Shown piece after piece: positions 42,045 through 53,545 of a DNA stretch of 64,000 nt. The number at the start of each line of letters is the position of its first letter. Position 1 is the first letter of the stretch. This DNA comes from Ampelomyces quisqualis (taxonomy: Eukaryota; Ascomycota; Dothideomycetes; Pleosporales; Phaeosphaeriaceae). Below the pieces are notes generated by a model. That model had not been told where the DNA came from. It ran no database searches and worked only from the letters and a program-made list of their open reading frames with translations. A program made the translations under genes and the position numbers. Location of the stretch: NCBI GenBank assembly GCA_018398575.1, contig JAGTXZ010000024.1:930001-994000 (forward strand), read 5' to 3'.

Positions 42045-44856
42045 ATGAGTGCGAAGTCGTCTCCACAACAGCCCACGCCGGCATCTTCGCCGCCAGCAGC
42101 CGGTATGGAGAAAGATAGCAGTGTAGAAGGGGTGTCAGATGCGATGCAGCAAGAAGAAGCGCGCATGAAAGCGCAACGCGAGAAGAATGACGCCAAACGC
42201 GAGGCGCAGTTGGAGAAGGAGAGGCAGGAGGACATCAGGAGTGGCAAAGACATGCTGGACAAGAAGTTCCAGCAATTGGAGTTTTTGATGAACAAGAGCA
42301 AGGTTGGTAGTTGAGCATCTTCGATTAGCTTGTCGAACCAATATTCCATGTACTGACCACATGCCATAGCTCTACGCCACGGTCATGCTCGCGCAAATGC
42401 AACGGCAAGAGGACGAAGAGAAAGTCCAGGATGCGCAAACCAAAGGCCAAGCCTCGAAACGTGAAAAGAAAGCCGAGGAAGTCGCGGCCGCATGCCAACG
42501 ACGAGCTACACGCGGCTCAGCTGCGAAGGTGACGAACACCCCAGAGGCGACAAACACTCCAGAGGCGAGCGAAGAAGCTCCAGCATCTGCAAAAAGAGGC
42601 CGTGCAAGGCCGAAGAAAGACGCCACAACCAAAACAAAGAAAGACGGCGTGAACATCGCGAGCTACTTCACCAAGCAAGAGTTGCAAAAGAAGGCCGATG
42701 CGCCGAAAGACGCAGCTGATGAGGACGACAAGGTCACAACTGGCGACATCGGAATGCAGAATCTCAGGTCCGCCCGGCAGCCCAAGCTTGTAGTGGGAGG
42801 CACCATGCGCTCCTACCAGCTGGAAGGCCTTGAGTGGATGCTGTCTCTATACGAAAACGGCATCAATGGCATTCTGGCCGACGAGATGGGCCTCGGAAAG
42901 ACGATACAAACGATTGCCATGCTTGCGCACTTGTGGGAGAACAAGTCATATGGCCCGTTCCTGATCGCTGCGCCACTTAGCACAACAAGCAACTGGGTCG
43001 CCGAGTTTGAGAAATGGACACCTACCATGCCGGTCATGCTGTACCATGGCGATAAGAAGGAGCGCGAGAGGTTGCGTAAGACAAGACTCCGAAATCCGGG
43101 CACCGATCAGTTCCCCATCATGGTTACAAGCTACGAGATCTGCATGAACGATCGGAAATACCTCACCAGCTTTGGCTGGCAGTTCATCATCATCGATGAA
43201 GGACATCGCATCAAGAACCTTGATTGTCGCCTGATTCGTGAATTGCAGCAGTTTCAATCCGCGAATCGATTGTTGATCACAGGCACACCCCTGCAGAACA
43301 ACCTCACAGAATTATGGTCATTGTTACATTTCCTCCTTCCCACTGTGTTCGACAAGCTATCCACCTTTGAAAGCTGGTTTGACTTTTCAGGTTTGAAGGA
43401 TAAGGATAGCTATGAGCAACTCTTGTCCGAAGAGCGGCAGCAGTACTTAGTCAAGTCGTTACACGCGGTACTAAAGCCGTTCTTGTTGCGGCGCGTCAAG
43501 ACCGATGTCGAAAGTCTGATGCCCAAGAAGCGCGAGTACGTCCTTTATGCGCCGCTCACAACAATGCAGCGCGACCTGTATCAGGCTATTCTGGACGGCA
43601 CAAGCAGATCGTATCTGGAGGACAAAGCAGTCGAGCGTCTCAGTATTGGTCTCAGCAGCCGAGCAGGCACACCCCTCAGCATTCGAAGCAATAACAGTGG
43701 TCGTAAGCGCAAAGCTTTGAGCGGGGCCGACACACCAAGTAAGGGTATGAAGACGTCGCGCGCAGGTACGCCAGCATCAATTGCCTCCACCAAGAGCCGC
43801 GGACGACCGAAGAGGAATTACGAAGAGCTGAGTGACTCTGAGTACTTTGCCAACCTGGATAAGCAAGAAGGCCTCTCTGACGAGCTGGAGGAGGAATTGG
43901 ATTCCGAAGATGAAGACGAGAGAATCCGCGCTGCCACGTTCGAAATTGCGAAACGCCAGCTTATGCAGAAGAAGCTGGGCAACCCCATCATGCAACTTCG
44001 CTTGTGTTGCAATTCGCCATACAATTTCTTCAACCCGTTTCTGAAGGCCGAAACCGCAGGTGCCGAGACTTTTGCCTCTGAAATCGAGCCTGACGAGACC
44101 CTCGTTTCCACCTCGGGCAAGATGTTATTGCTCGATACGCTATTACCAGAACTGATAAGGCGTGGCCACAAAGTGCTCATATTCTCCCAGTTTACCACAA
44201 CACTTGATCTCCTAGGTCAATATCTCGACTTGCGCTCCTGGCCACACGCCCGAATAGACGGCTCCGTAGCCCAAACCGACCGACAAGCCCAAATCCTCGC
44301 ATTCAACAAGACGGGTGTCAAGAACGCAACGAATATCTTCATCCTCTCCACACGCGCTGGTGGCCAAGGCATCAATCTCGCGGCCGCCGACACGGTCATT
44401 CTTTTCGACAGCGATTGGAACCCACAGCAAGATCTCCAAGCAATGGACCGCGCTCACCGCATCGGCCAAACGCGCAACGTCATCGTATACCGCTTCGCCA
44501 CGCGCAACACCGTCGAGCAAAAACTTCTCGAGTCGGCCGAAGCGAAACGTCGTCTCGAGAAACTCGTCATCCGCAAGGGTGGTGTGCGAAACGATAAATC
44601 GCGTGGTCAGGAGAAGGAACAGGAAGTCGAAGAGTTGCAGAAATTGCTGCGGCGAAGTGATGGCGAGCGCTTTGATATCGAGGGAAACGAAGCTGGAAAC
44701 CTACTTGGTGATGAAGAGTTGGAGATTCTGCTGGATAGGAGTGACGAGGCGTATGAGAGGGCGGAGAAGGGGCTGGATATTGGTGGTGAGGGAGCCATGT
44801 TCAAGGCTGTGGGGAAGAGAGACGAGGGCGCGCTTATGGAGGGATTGAGAGCGTAG
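42045..44856 (+). CDS. SNF2-family chromatin remodeller, LSH/HELLS/Irc5 type, 914 aa, two exons
   Basis: LSH-type ATPases (HELLS in vertebrates, DDM1 in plants, Irc5 in yeast, MUS-30 in Neurospora) remodel nucleosomes and support genome stability and, where present, DNA methylation. Exons are 42045-42302 and 42370-44856, phase 0. The N-terminus is a charged coiled coil; a basic KRGRARPKK segment and KKDGVNIASYFTKQEL precede the ATPase. Motif I DEMGLGKTIQTI is near 257-268, DEGH near 362, and the helicase C part has ILSTRAGGQGINL and DRAHRIGQTRNV near 782. A roughly 110-residue low-complexity insert between the lobes (SRAGTPLSI, KSRGRPKRNYEEL) is typical for the group. The ATG at 42045 was chosen; an in-frame ATG at 41994 exists. 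Confidence 0.92.
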
Positions 44857-45546
44857 GAAAGTCTTTGAGAGTGCCACGTTTGCTGGTTGTTAAATGATAC
44901 CATGTTCTGATTTGTCGTTCAACTTGTTCGTATCACCTTTGGGTCGATGACAGCACAAGGGCGGACGATTGGCAACTCTGCCTACGGAAAGATTGAGATC
45001 GCCAAGGCTCGTCGTCCCCCCGCTAGAGATGGATATGCCCCGTAAAAAGCCAATGTATCCATGTCGCCCACTGCATTCTAATCACTGCGTACTACCCCAT
45101 CCCGCGAGGCCGGGAACGGGACTACACATGTATACGAGGGCGACATGGAACACGACGATACTCGCGGTACAATCACAGCCCAGTCCGCTGCATCGCGCTT
45201 CCATTCACGCACAGCGGCAGGATGGACTTTCCTTGCTCCTTGACTCCTAGTCCACTGAAAATCATCCGATTCTCAGCCTGTTGAACAGCTCCCGTAGACA
45301 AAGAACACTGCGACATGTATCCACTTGGCAGATGCATCACCTCATCTCTCGTGTACTGAGCGGCCAAAGCACAAAGTCAAGATGATAGCCGCCATACAGC
45401 AGCAGATATAGACTCTCGAGATGAATCCAGCCCCGTCACAAAAAGTCTCAGACCTGCCGTGTCTAGCTGAAAGCAAAGAAGGAAAGAGCATAAACATGAT
45501 AATCCCATTTTGCAAATCGATATTTCTTTTCCTATGGTGTATCTCA
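44857..45546. other. Convergent 3' spacer
   Basis: 690 bp between the stops of the SNF2 and TPR genes. No gene was recognised. Confidence 0.55.
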
Positions 45547-48474
45547 TCAAGCATTCTTCAACTCGTCCATCCTCGAGACCAATCTCTCCCACCCCTCCCC
45601 ATCCTGCCAGCTCTCCTTCCCTTTACCCATCACACTGCGAATCGCACTCCGAGCTTTAAACTTCCAATCCTTGGCAACTACCTCTTCGCTCCCTGCGCCT
45701 AGTCCCTCTGTGCGCTCTCTCGGCCCCAGTGTCTCATACGCATCCACCAAATCAATCGTCTGCTGCACAACCGCATTCCACACAGCTTCCGTATCTGATT
45801 CCCATTTCGGCTGCGAGGTGACCGCGCGCCAAGCTTTCTCGTGGCATTCGAGCGCTGAGCCAGGTCGAGAAGTGTGGGTGTACATCGTCGCTAGGACAGT
45901 CCATAACTTTGGCGAAAAAGTAATGAGGGGTTTGATATTTTTCTCCACTAATTCATTTGCCATGCGGGGTAGACCAGGGCGCGTGATATCGAATCCGTCG
46001 TCCGAGCGAACGAGGTCTTTGATCAACATGTCTAGGATTTCCGCGTCGACGCATGCTTCGCCGTCCGTGGCGCCGCGCAGTTCGCAAATGTTGCGTTGTG
46101 CGTTGATCACGTCGGGCCAGGAGGGCGGGGAGGTGGATGCCGCGACGGCGAGCACGTTGGACCATATGCGATGAGAGTCGTGTTTGAGTGTTGCAGCGCG
46201 GCGGAAGGCTTTGAGGGCGTCGGTGCGAGGGTGGTTCGTCACTTTATCTTCTGCTTCTTCACCGTCTTCAGTGGTTGTGGCTTTGGGGCGGAGGTGGAGC
46301 AGGGAGGCGGCAAGGTTGGACCATGACTCTGCATCGCGTTCGTCGATTTGAACACAGCGGGAGAAGGCTTCAACTGCTAACTTGAAGTGCTGGAGCTCGA
46401 GGTGGGCGCAGCCGAGGGCGAACCAGGCGGGTTGGTAGAGTGAGTTGACTTTGAGAGACAAAGTGTAGGCTTCTGCCGCCTTTTCGTAGTCGCGTGCAGC
46501 AATGTAGTGCTGACCGAGCGATCTTTGAGCGCGAGCGTAGCGGTTTCCGGAGACTTCCCATGCCTTTTCGTACATTGCAAGATCCCTGTCGATGTCACCA
46601 AGAATGCAGTAGAAGCGCGGCGCTTCAGCAGGTGGAGGGTCCCGCGCAGCTCCTTCCCAAGTTTCGGAGTCGGGATCTACATCTTCATCATTCCCAGTGG
46701 TTGCGTGGAAGAGCTGCTGTCGCATCACTCTGCGAGCCTTGTCTTCCTTGTCTGTTGCAGCCCAGCAAAGTGCCGCTTCAGCCCACATTTCTAATCGCTC
46801 GTAAATCTCAAGTGCAGACCGCAGACCACCAATGTGCACCCATCGTGCAGCAAGCTCAGCCTCCAACTCCCAACGTGACGGTGAACTGAGCGGGAAAATG
46901 TAGCGGAGCCTTTCGCTCACCAAAGCCGCTTCGCCTTCTTTTGCTTGCGGCAGGAAAGCAGTGACAGTCTCGCCAGTCTCAGCGTCAGTGGTACCCTCGC
47001 CTGATGTCTCGGCAATGACCTGGTCGACTAGTGCTTGCAGTTGCAGCAGACCACGCTCCATTGTTCGCGACTTGTAGCCCTCGATACGACTGCGAACTAG
47101 GAGAGCCTGTGTGTAAACCTGCCAATTTGAGCTTCCGCCTTCCAACACTCTTGTAGCATAGGGTATAGTCTCTTCTCTTGTAATACCATCTGCTGGGTTG
47201 GTGTTCTTGATACTTTCAGCAAGCGAAAGCAGAATGAGCGAGTCTAGCGAATCGAGTAATGGTTGGTTTGCTGGATCCAATGTTGCGAGGCTAGCAGGCA
47301 GGGAAGAGTCATCTTTGATATTCATTGAAGCTGTCTTCTCCGTGAACTGAATCGATTCGTGCAGCGTATCGTCGTTCAAATCCAAGGCCTTCGGTTTCGA
47401 AGCCTCGTCAGCCGCAACATTCGTCTCTAGGGCGGCACTTTTCGCTAACACAAGCAATTGACTTGTATCCTTCTGTTGAAACTTCGTTCTTTTGCCCATC
47501 ATTCCAGTCAGCGCAAATTCAAATCTACGCTGCGATGCCGCTTGATCCAAATCAGCTCGTGCCTTCTTGTCGAAACCATGATGAGTATGTATAGCAGCTC
47601 TTTCCAGAACAAAATTGGTGTATAGATCCTTGATCTCGTTTTGCTTTCCCAGATCCAGTATCAGGTCTTCCACAAACTTGAGATCGTCGTAAATCGCAGT
47701 TTGCAAGGTTGAGGCGGGCTCACTTAGCAGTCTCTGATGCGTGAAGTTCACTCTCATTCGCGCCCACGCTGACAAGTCGATGTTCTTCTGGATCGGTGGA
47801 CATGTGAGTATGGTTTCCGCTAGGCATAGCAGCTCGATATTGGGTGTGAGCTTGTATGCCGCGACACCATCTGTGCTCAGTGAAGCGATCAGATCTGCGC
47901 GAGTCTTGCTCAACGTCTTCGCATCACCTGACACATCCTTGGGCAGAACTACCTCCGCAGACTTGAAGGGTAGCGGCGGGCCCGTAACATTCGACTGTAT
48001 GAACGAATACAGCGCGGCGACGGCGACCAGAAAGAAAAGATGTTGTCGATAAGCCGCGGTTTCCTTGATTGGCGTTCCTTGCACTTCATTTCGTTTCGAC
48101 AAAACAAGACCCAGGCGATGGAAGATGTAGTCGCCCCAGAACTTGAAGTCCTCTTTCTCTACTTTGTTCGTGACTTCGCTTTCGCTGTGACCGAGCAGGA
48201 CCTGGACATCTGGCTGCTGGAAGACTGCCAAGAAATCGCCTGATTCGGTAGCCGTGAGGACGTTTTGCAAAACAAGAGCAAGCTCATCTGGCAGCGAGCT
48301 GCGGAAGAAGCTGATGAGTACGTCCGTCATCTGGTCCTTTTCTTGTCTTCCTCTAAGCTGCGGGGTTAGTGAGATGTGCGCGATGCTCGATGCTGCCCGA
48401 TGAGTAACTTGTGAAAATTGGTGGTGCGCTAGCCGCATTAGTACATGGGCATGTAGCTTGCTGTAGCCATTCAT
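45547..48474 (-). CDS. TTC27/Emw1-like tetratricopeptide-repeat protein, up to 975 aa
   Basis: The C-terminal half contains tandem TPR helices in the order seen in human TTC27 and yeast Emw1: EAPRFYCILGDIDRD, YEKAWEVSGNRYARAQRSLG, DYEKAAEAYTLSLKVNSLYQ, AWFALGCAHLELQHFKLAVE, CVQIDERDAESWSNLAASLL. Yeast Emw1 is essential and linked to cell-wall integrity; TTC27 is implicated in protein or RNP maturation. The N-terminal half is helical with a Trp/Phe patch (DFKFWGDYIFHRLG). A single long frame runs to the ATG at 48474, but the first 48 codons look non-coding and contain a CTAAC...GCAG intron end. The true start may be the in-frame ATG at 48330 (MTDVLISFFRSSL) or a short upstream exon. Confidence 0.85.
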   Translation of the reverse strand: MNGYSKLHAHVLMRLAHHQFSQVTHRAASSIAHISLTPQLRGRQEKDQMTDVLISFFRSSLPDELALVLQNVLTATESGDFLAVFQQPDVQVLLGHSESEVTNKVEKEDFKFWGDYIFHRLGLVLSKRNEVQGTPIKETAAYRQHLFFLVAVAALYSFIQSNVTGPPLPFKSAEVVLPKDVSGDAKTLSKTRADLIASLSTDGVAAYKLTPNIELLCLAETILTCPPIQKNIDLSAWARMRVNFTHQRLLSEPASTLQTAIYDDLKFVEDLILDLGKQNEIKDLYTNFVLERAAIHTHHGFDKKARADLDQAASQRRFEFALTGMMGKRTKFQQKDTSQLLVLAKSAALETNVAADEASKPKALDLNDDTLHESIQFTEKTASMNIKDDSSLPASLATLDPANQPLLDSLDSLILLSLAESIKNTNPADGITREETIPYATRVLEGGSSNWQVYTQALLVRSRIEGYKSRTMERGLLQLQALVDQVIAETSGEGTTDAETGETVTAFLPQAKEGEAALVSERLRYIFPLSSPSRWELEAELAARWVHIGGLRSALEIYERLEMWAEAALCWAATDKEDKARRVMRQQLFHATTGNDEDVDPDSETWEGAARDPPPAEAPRFYCILGDIDRDLAMYEKAWEVSGNRYARAQRSLGQHYIAARDYEKAAEAYTLSLKVNSLYQPAWFALGCAHLELQHFKLAVEAFSRCVQIDERDAESWSNLAASLLHLRPKATTTEDGEEAEDKVTNHPRTDALKAFRRAATLKHDSHRIWSNVLAVAASTSPPSWPDVINAQRNICELRGATDGEACVDAEILDMLIKDLVRSDDGFDITRPGLPRMANELVEKNIKPLITFSPKLWTVLATMYTHTSRPGSALECHEKAWRAVTSQPKWESDTEAVWNAVVQQTIDLVDAYETLGPRERTEGLGAGSEEVVAKDWKFKARSAIRSVMGKGKESWQDGEGWERLVSRMDELKNA

Positions 48475-48899
48475 AACGCGCTGGATGTATCTTCCTTACT
48501 TGATAAATCGTGGTCGATGTATTGCCACGAGGAGAAATCCGTAATATACCTCCTACTCTGTTCGAGTCACTTATCGAGGTGTTTCGTTAGGTTTACTTGA
48601 CTTTTTCCTAGCCTCTGCGAAGGGCTCAACACGAGGATCTCTATACGAACATTGAAGGGCTAACACGATATACACGTGATTGAATGTGTAATCTGGACAC
48701 AATGGTGGAACACCGTCAAAAAGACACAATTTCAGAAAGCAATATTAATGATTCAGAATGTAGGATAAGCCATGGTACCTTCATCACAGCATCATGGCAT
48801 CAGCGTAGCTGCGCAGATACATTTGACCTTGTGTAAAGCAACTGAACAACACCTGATGATCAAAAGATGCGCGTCATGCGGCCGCCGTTGAGGCTGCAT
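48475..48899. other. Spacer upstream of the TTC27-like gene
   Basis: 425 bp, 5' region of the TPR gene and 3' flank of the Gln/Gly-rich gene. Nothing was recognised. Confidence 0.55.
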
Positions 48900-49906
48900 T
48901 TAGTCGGAATCACTGCTTGAAGAGGAGCTGCTCTTTCCCCGACTGCGACTACGGCTGTGGCTCCTGTGCTTCTTCTTCTTATGTCCGTGGCCATGTGCGC
49001 TTTCAGGATACAGCCCGCCCAATCCTGCAGACGAACCCGCATACGACGAGCCACCGTGGTGCGACGATCCGTGGTGTGAAGAGCCGTGATGCGACGAGCC
49101 ATGGTGCGAGCTGTGGCTGCCATGTGACTTGTGCTTCTTGTGCTTCTTCTTGTCCTCTTTCCTATAATATTTGTAAGCAACTGGCTTCGTTGTGGACTGT
49201 CGCATGGTCGGAACTTACTTGTCACTCAAGACATTTGCGCCAATCGCGCCGGCAACGAGGCCGCCGATGGTACCTAGAGCTCCACCGCCAAGTTTGTTTC
49301 CGAGGAATGCGCCGCCTGCGCCTCCTATGAGCGTTGACCCTAGACCGCGGTCGCCTTCGGCAGGACCTCCTGGGGCGCCAGGCTGGGCAGGCTGGCCGTA
49401 CTGGCCATGCTGCTGGTCGCCGTATGCTGGCTGCTGACCATAGCCCTGCTGTTGTTGGTGGTCGCTGTAGCCTGGTTGTTGGGCATAGCCGACTTGCTGC
49501 TGGTGCGCATCTTGATATCCTTGGGGTTGTTGCGCGGGCGGATAGGGCGAGTGGGTCCGGGTTGGATCGTGGCCCTGGTGATACTGGTCGTGAGGAGGGG
49601 CGTTGTAGCCTTGCGGGGGTTGCTGGTACGAGTCGTGTGAAGGAGCCTGGTACGCGCCCTGATTGGCGATCAGTTGTTGCTCCATGCTGCCATGCGCCGA
49701 GGCTGTACGAGTGTACTAACCTGTCCCTGGGGAGGGTACGGGCTGTGCGACTGGCTATACTGGCCATGCGGCTGCCCGCCATAGCCCTGGCCTTGCGGGG
49801 GGTAGTTTTGGTTGTAGCCCTGACCCGGCTGGCCATGCTGCGCGCCATCGTAGCCATGGTTTTGCTGGCCATCGCCGCCACCGCCGTAGTAATCGTTGCT
49901 CGACAT
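48900..49906 (-). CDS. Gln/Tyr/Gly/His-rich protein with glycine-zipper segment, 295 aa, three exons
   Basis: Exons are 49906-49721, 49658-49219 and 49161-48900 (phases 0 and 2). The first 165 residues are a prion-like region of repeated GQ, GY and PQGY units (QGYGGQPHGQYSQSHSPYPP). A glycine-zipper stretch follows (STLIGGAGGAFLGNKLGGG, then GTIGGLVAGAIGANVLSD), which can insert in or associate with membranes. The last 85 residues are basic and His/Ser-rich with a HHGSS unit repeated four to five times, a KKKKHRSHSRSRSR block and a poly-Ser acidic end. Such Gly-zipper proteins are common in fungi and uncharacterised. Phase separation or membrane association are plausible but unproven. Exon 3 encodes the charged tail as a separate module. 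Confidence 0.8.
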
Positions 49907-50632
49907 GCTATTTGATAGGGGTCCTCGAGGTCTGGAAGAAGAAGGACAGGAGGGAGAGAGAGATAGATATAGAGAGGAGAGGGAGAGCTGACCGTGGTAT
50001 GCTTACGGCTACCTAGGGAGGGGCACAGAGGAGCAGTGGTTGGCCACGAGGCGTTTGCGACGGAACACGTGCCTGTAAATGCGACACGAAATTGCGCGCT
50101 GCTGACTACAGTCGCCACACGTTGCGGAAGTCGGTCATGCCCAACCTGGGGTATGACTGCACTCGCGGCGGAGCAGTCGCAACGTTGTCGCTGGGGTGGG
50201 CGCAAGAGAGCCGGACAGCGCGAACGGCCTGTGGCTGTGATCGTGGCTGTGATCGTGGCTCATCGAACCCTGCCCTCCCCGGCAACACTGCCCACCGCAA
50301 CAATGGCATGCTCCAAGGCGCGCGGATTGCTGTCAAGGACCCAGGTACGCTGTTGGTCTGCTTCTGTGTCATGGGGCTAAGCGTGCGTAGGTATGCTTGC
50401 ACGAGTCGAGTGTCACATGGTAGGGCTGGGACGCTCACATCAACACTACCGGTTTATATATGGAGATATTTCTGTCACTTTCGCTTTCGATTTCGCTCCC
50501 AAGTATATTGAACTCTGTATAGCTAGCGAATACCTATAACCTCCATGAACCACCTATTCGATCCAATCTCGCCATAATGAGCAGGCGCAGCATCGTTTGC
50601 GTGACAGCTAGAATCTCCTGCTCTGGCTCTCT
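49907..50632. other. Spacer between the Gln/Gly-rich gene and the secreted-protein gene
   Basis: 726 bp. The part next to 49907 is purine-rich on the plus strand (49930-49990). No gene was recognised. Confidence 0.5.
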
Positions 50633-51118
50633 TTAAGCCTGCGAACAATACACGCTCTTGATGCGCATATCCAACCACTCCGGGAGCTCACCAACAGCCA
50701 AAGCCAGGTCCTTGCTGCCAAACTCGTACTTGATCCCACTAACGGGACACTGGTTGTTGCTACTTACCATTAGTATCCGTAGTCAACTCAACGTAACTCC
50801 TCAGCCTCAGAGCGACTCACACGAAGAATCCACATCTGAAGCCCTTCTCGACAATCATGCTGCGCACGTGGTTGTTGAAGTTGCCAAAGATAATGTTGAG
50901 GTCGGTGCACCAGTTGTTGGCCGGAATCGAGACGGGTTCACCCTGACTGTTTTGACCTTTAAAGATGGTCGCGGCATGGCCGTCGTTGGGAGGGGGCGGC
51001 ACAGCGGTCGAGGGATTTGGTCAGTGAGCAGAAGCTATGCGGCGTGGAGAACACGAACAGTTGCCAGAGCAGTAGTGACTGCGCCTAGGAGAGCGAGCAT
51101 GGGCATGAAGATCTTCAT
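50633..51118 (-). CDS. Small secreted cysteine-containing protein (effector-like), about 102 aa, three exons
   Basis: The ATG at 51118 opens a clear signal peptide (MKIFMPMLALLGAVTTALA, cleavage after ALA). Exons are 51118-51059, 50942-50821 and 50759-50633, phases 0 and 2, with donors GTTCGT and GTGAGT and acceptors TCAG and GTAG. The mature part is about 83 residues with four cysteines (ANNWC, RCGFF, NNQC, VYCSQA), enough for two disulfides, and is otherwise polar. No known domain was recognised. Secretion is well supported by the signal peptide; a role in host or microbial interaction is inference from size and cysteine content. Intron 1 is the least certain part: it is 116 nt and its 3' end could lie at a neighbouring AG. 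Short length explains why it is easy to overlook. Confidence 0.6.
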
Positions 51119-52511
51119 CTTGGTCTGGGGTACTTGGTCCTCGTTGATGGTAGTCGTGAGGGAATGCAGAGTGTGAGAGGAGTTTAGCAGTCAAGAAGCA
51201 GAGTGTGATATAGTGCGAGCAGAAGTCTTTGTAGCAAACGAAGGGTTGTCTAGTTTCGTCGCCCAGGGCTACCCGTGCTGTTGTTTTGTTGATAGCGCAT
51301 ATTGCTGTCAGGGTGAAAGTAAAATCAAGGCACCAGAGCTGGACGCATCGAGCCACTTCGATCTATCCTCAACGTTCTGTACGCGCGCTACTAGTACTTC
51401 ACTCTGGGAATTGGGCGCAAGGTGGCTGATGATATACAAAAGACTGGTTCCAAAACTAGTCTGATGCGTGGCACAAAAAGCTTGTGTTGAGGCCGTGTTG
51501 GAACCTCCAGCGTTAACACTTTCTCGCAGGGGGTTTCTGACCCGTCAGACGATTCCATGTTGCTGAGTCAGATTCTGCAGCTGTCCTCGGTGGGTTCACC
51601 CTGATAATATAGGAATGTTGGCCGCCAAACATTTGCCAGAGATAGTACCGGCAAGTGTGCTGGGTAACTTTGAACTTACTGAATTTTTTCTTCCCGGACA
51701 TACTTCATGTTGTCTGCTTGCTTATTTTTGAACTCACCGCGTCGAGATCATAATCATACGTAGCGCCGACAAATGTCAGCATCTCACCTCGCGTGGTCGA
51801 CCTGGTACTTGATCGATAGCAAAAATAGCACTTTAAGACATGCCCTCGCGGTCTAAAGAGCATACAGGGACGGTCGTCTGATGACCTTGGTCTAGTAAAT
51901 TACATCTCACGGGAACAGCCGGAATCCCTGTCCTATATGGTTTGCTTGTGACTTCCATCAATTTCGCTGTATTTTCGAGTTGAAAGCTATTCTCGCTGTC
52001 TTTCAGGGGTTTCTGAGTCGCAGGAATATCGTGGCCGTGATTTCCAGTCGAGAGAATAGTAACTGGCTGTGCTGTGAGAGCATCGGAGCACCATTATGGC
52101 CGTCGGTTGTTGTATGCTCCTTCGTCCACGGAGCGGCCAGATTGGAAGAGTTTAAGGGACTGACTCATGGCCATCGTACTTAGTAAGCCCAGAAATAAAG
52201 GAGCTCTCACAGTTGTTGATATCCTGAAACGCGCAGAAATGTAAAGAAAAGAATGGAGAAGTATCGGATGTCGGATGTCGCGTCCACGTACTCCGTACGA
52301 GCGTACAGGAACGCGCTGTCACGTGCTCGGGCGTCGCGGTGGCTCGTCCCGGCCCGAGCTGTTGCCTAATGAACTCTCGATACAAACGCAACCAACCGAT
52401 GCTGGCATAGTTGCTGGGCAAGATGACGGCTATAAGTTGCCCTTGTGCCGTCACTTGAGACCGCGTCTTCTGGCTCCTTGCCTCCTTCTGTGCTTGCCTT
52501 TCTGATGAACC
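51119..52511. other. 1.4-kb divergent spacer
   Basis: Promoters of the secreted-protein gene (left) and the RING-YEATS gene (right). No gene was recognised. A TACGGAGTA motif lies at 52289-52297. Confidence 0.5.
52289..52297. promoter_or_regulatory. TACGGAGTA motif upstream of the RING-YEATS gene
   Basis: Exact copy (TACTCCGTA on plus), 215-223 bp upstream of the ATG at 52512. Confidence 0.35.
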
Positions 52512-53545
52512 ATGGCCGAAACAGCTGCGCCACGAGAAACCATCGGGGACGATGATTTGTGTCCTGTATGTACTCTCCGAGCAGACCTTGGAATATTATC
52601 TTATACATACAGATCTGCCAGCTGCTGCTCTTTACCCCAGTGCGAACGCAATGCAACCATCTGCTCTGCGCATCGTGCATGGCGCAATGGGCAGACGCAT
52701 CCTCCACAACCAACATCCAACATTCGAGCCTAGATGTCAACCTTGCCGAATTTTATCCCAACTACGATCCGACATATGACCTCGAAGCCAACTGCCCTAT
52801 GTGCAGGACGCACACAACAGCCGCACCAGACAAAACGCTTGCTAGAGAGTTGGAGAGAAAATATCCGAAAACGTACGCTGAGCGTAGAGTCGAGGAGCAG
52901 ATTGAGCGGGGATCGCGCGTGGGACAAGACGGCGTTGAAAGTATCATGATCCTTGTAGGCAACAAGCACAGAATCGAGCGAGGCACCGAGGACGACAACC
53001 AACACGATTGGACCTTCTTCGTGCGAACCTCGCGCCCTGAGCTGGTCAAGGAAGTGCGCATCTACTTGGTCCGTCACTATCACCATTAAGGTGCACTTTG
53101 CTTTGCTGACAGTTCTTAGCATCCGACGTTTAGACCTCCCCGACTCACCTTGTGCAAACCACCGTACGAGGTCCGCCGTTTAGGCTGGGGCACCTTCAAG
53201 CTCGAAGTGGAGATTGTCCTGAAAGATCCATATAGCTGGGTTGTTGATGACAGTGGAGCAAAGCAGCCAGGTCTGGAGCTCACATGGACCCTAGACTTCG
53301 AAGGCAGAGGCCGGCAGGGCCGAGTAAGGGCTAAATTCAGAAGGATTGAGGAGGTGCCGGTTGCTGTAGATGGATCACGCGCACTACGATCAAGAGTCCT
53401 GCCAGTCCCTCACCAGCAGACTGACGATGATGATGACGAGGAAGAGGACGATGATTATGACGAAGACGAAGTTGAGGAGATCGATAGCTCGTCGGACAGC
53501 GAAGAAGAAGAGGTCAGCGAATTCCTCGAAACGCCACCACGATAG
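52512..53545 (+). CDS. RING finger plus YEATS domain protein, 311 aa, three exons
   Basis: Exons are 52512-52565, 52613-53068 and 53120-53545, all phase 0. The first junction completes a RING finger: CPIC, then CNHLLCASCM and, after an insert, CPMC (about residues 17-80). The second half is a YEATS domain: DWTFFVRTSRPELVKEVRIYL joins HPTFRPPRLTLCKPPYEVR, followed by RLGWGTFKLEVEIVLKD, the strand order of YEATS acyl-lysine readers with the Gly-Trp-Gly turn. The C-terminus is an acidic Asp/Glu tract of about 40 residues. YEATS domains read acetylated or crotonylated histone lysines and RING fingers recruit E2 ubiquitin enzymes, so a chromatin-linked E3 ligase is inferred. Whether the aromatic reader pocket is complete was not established. 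Confidence 0.75.
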
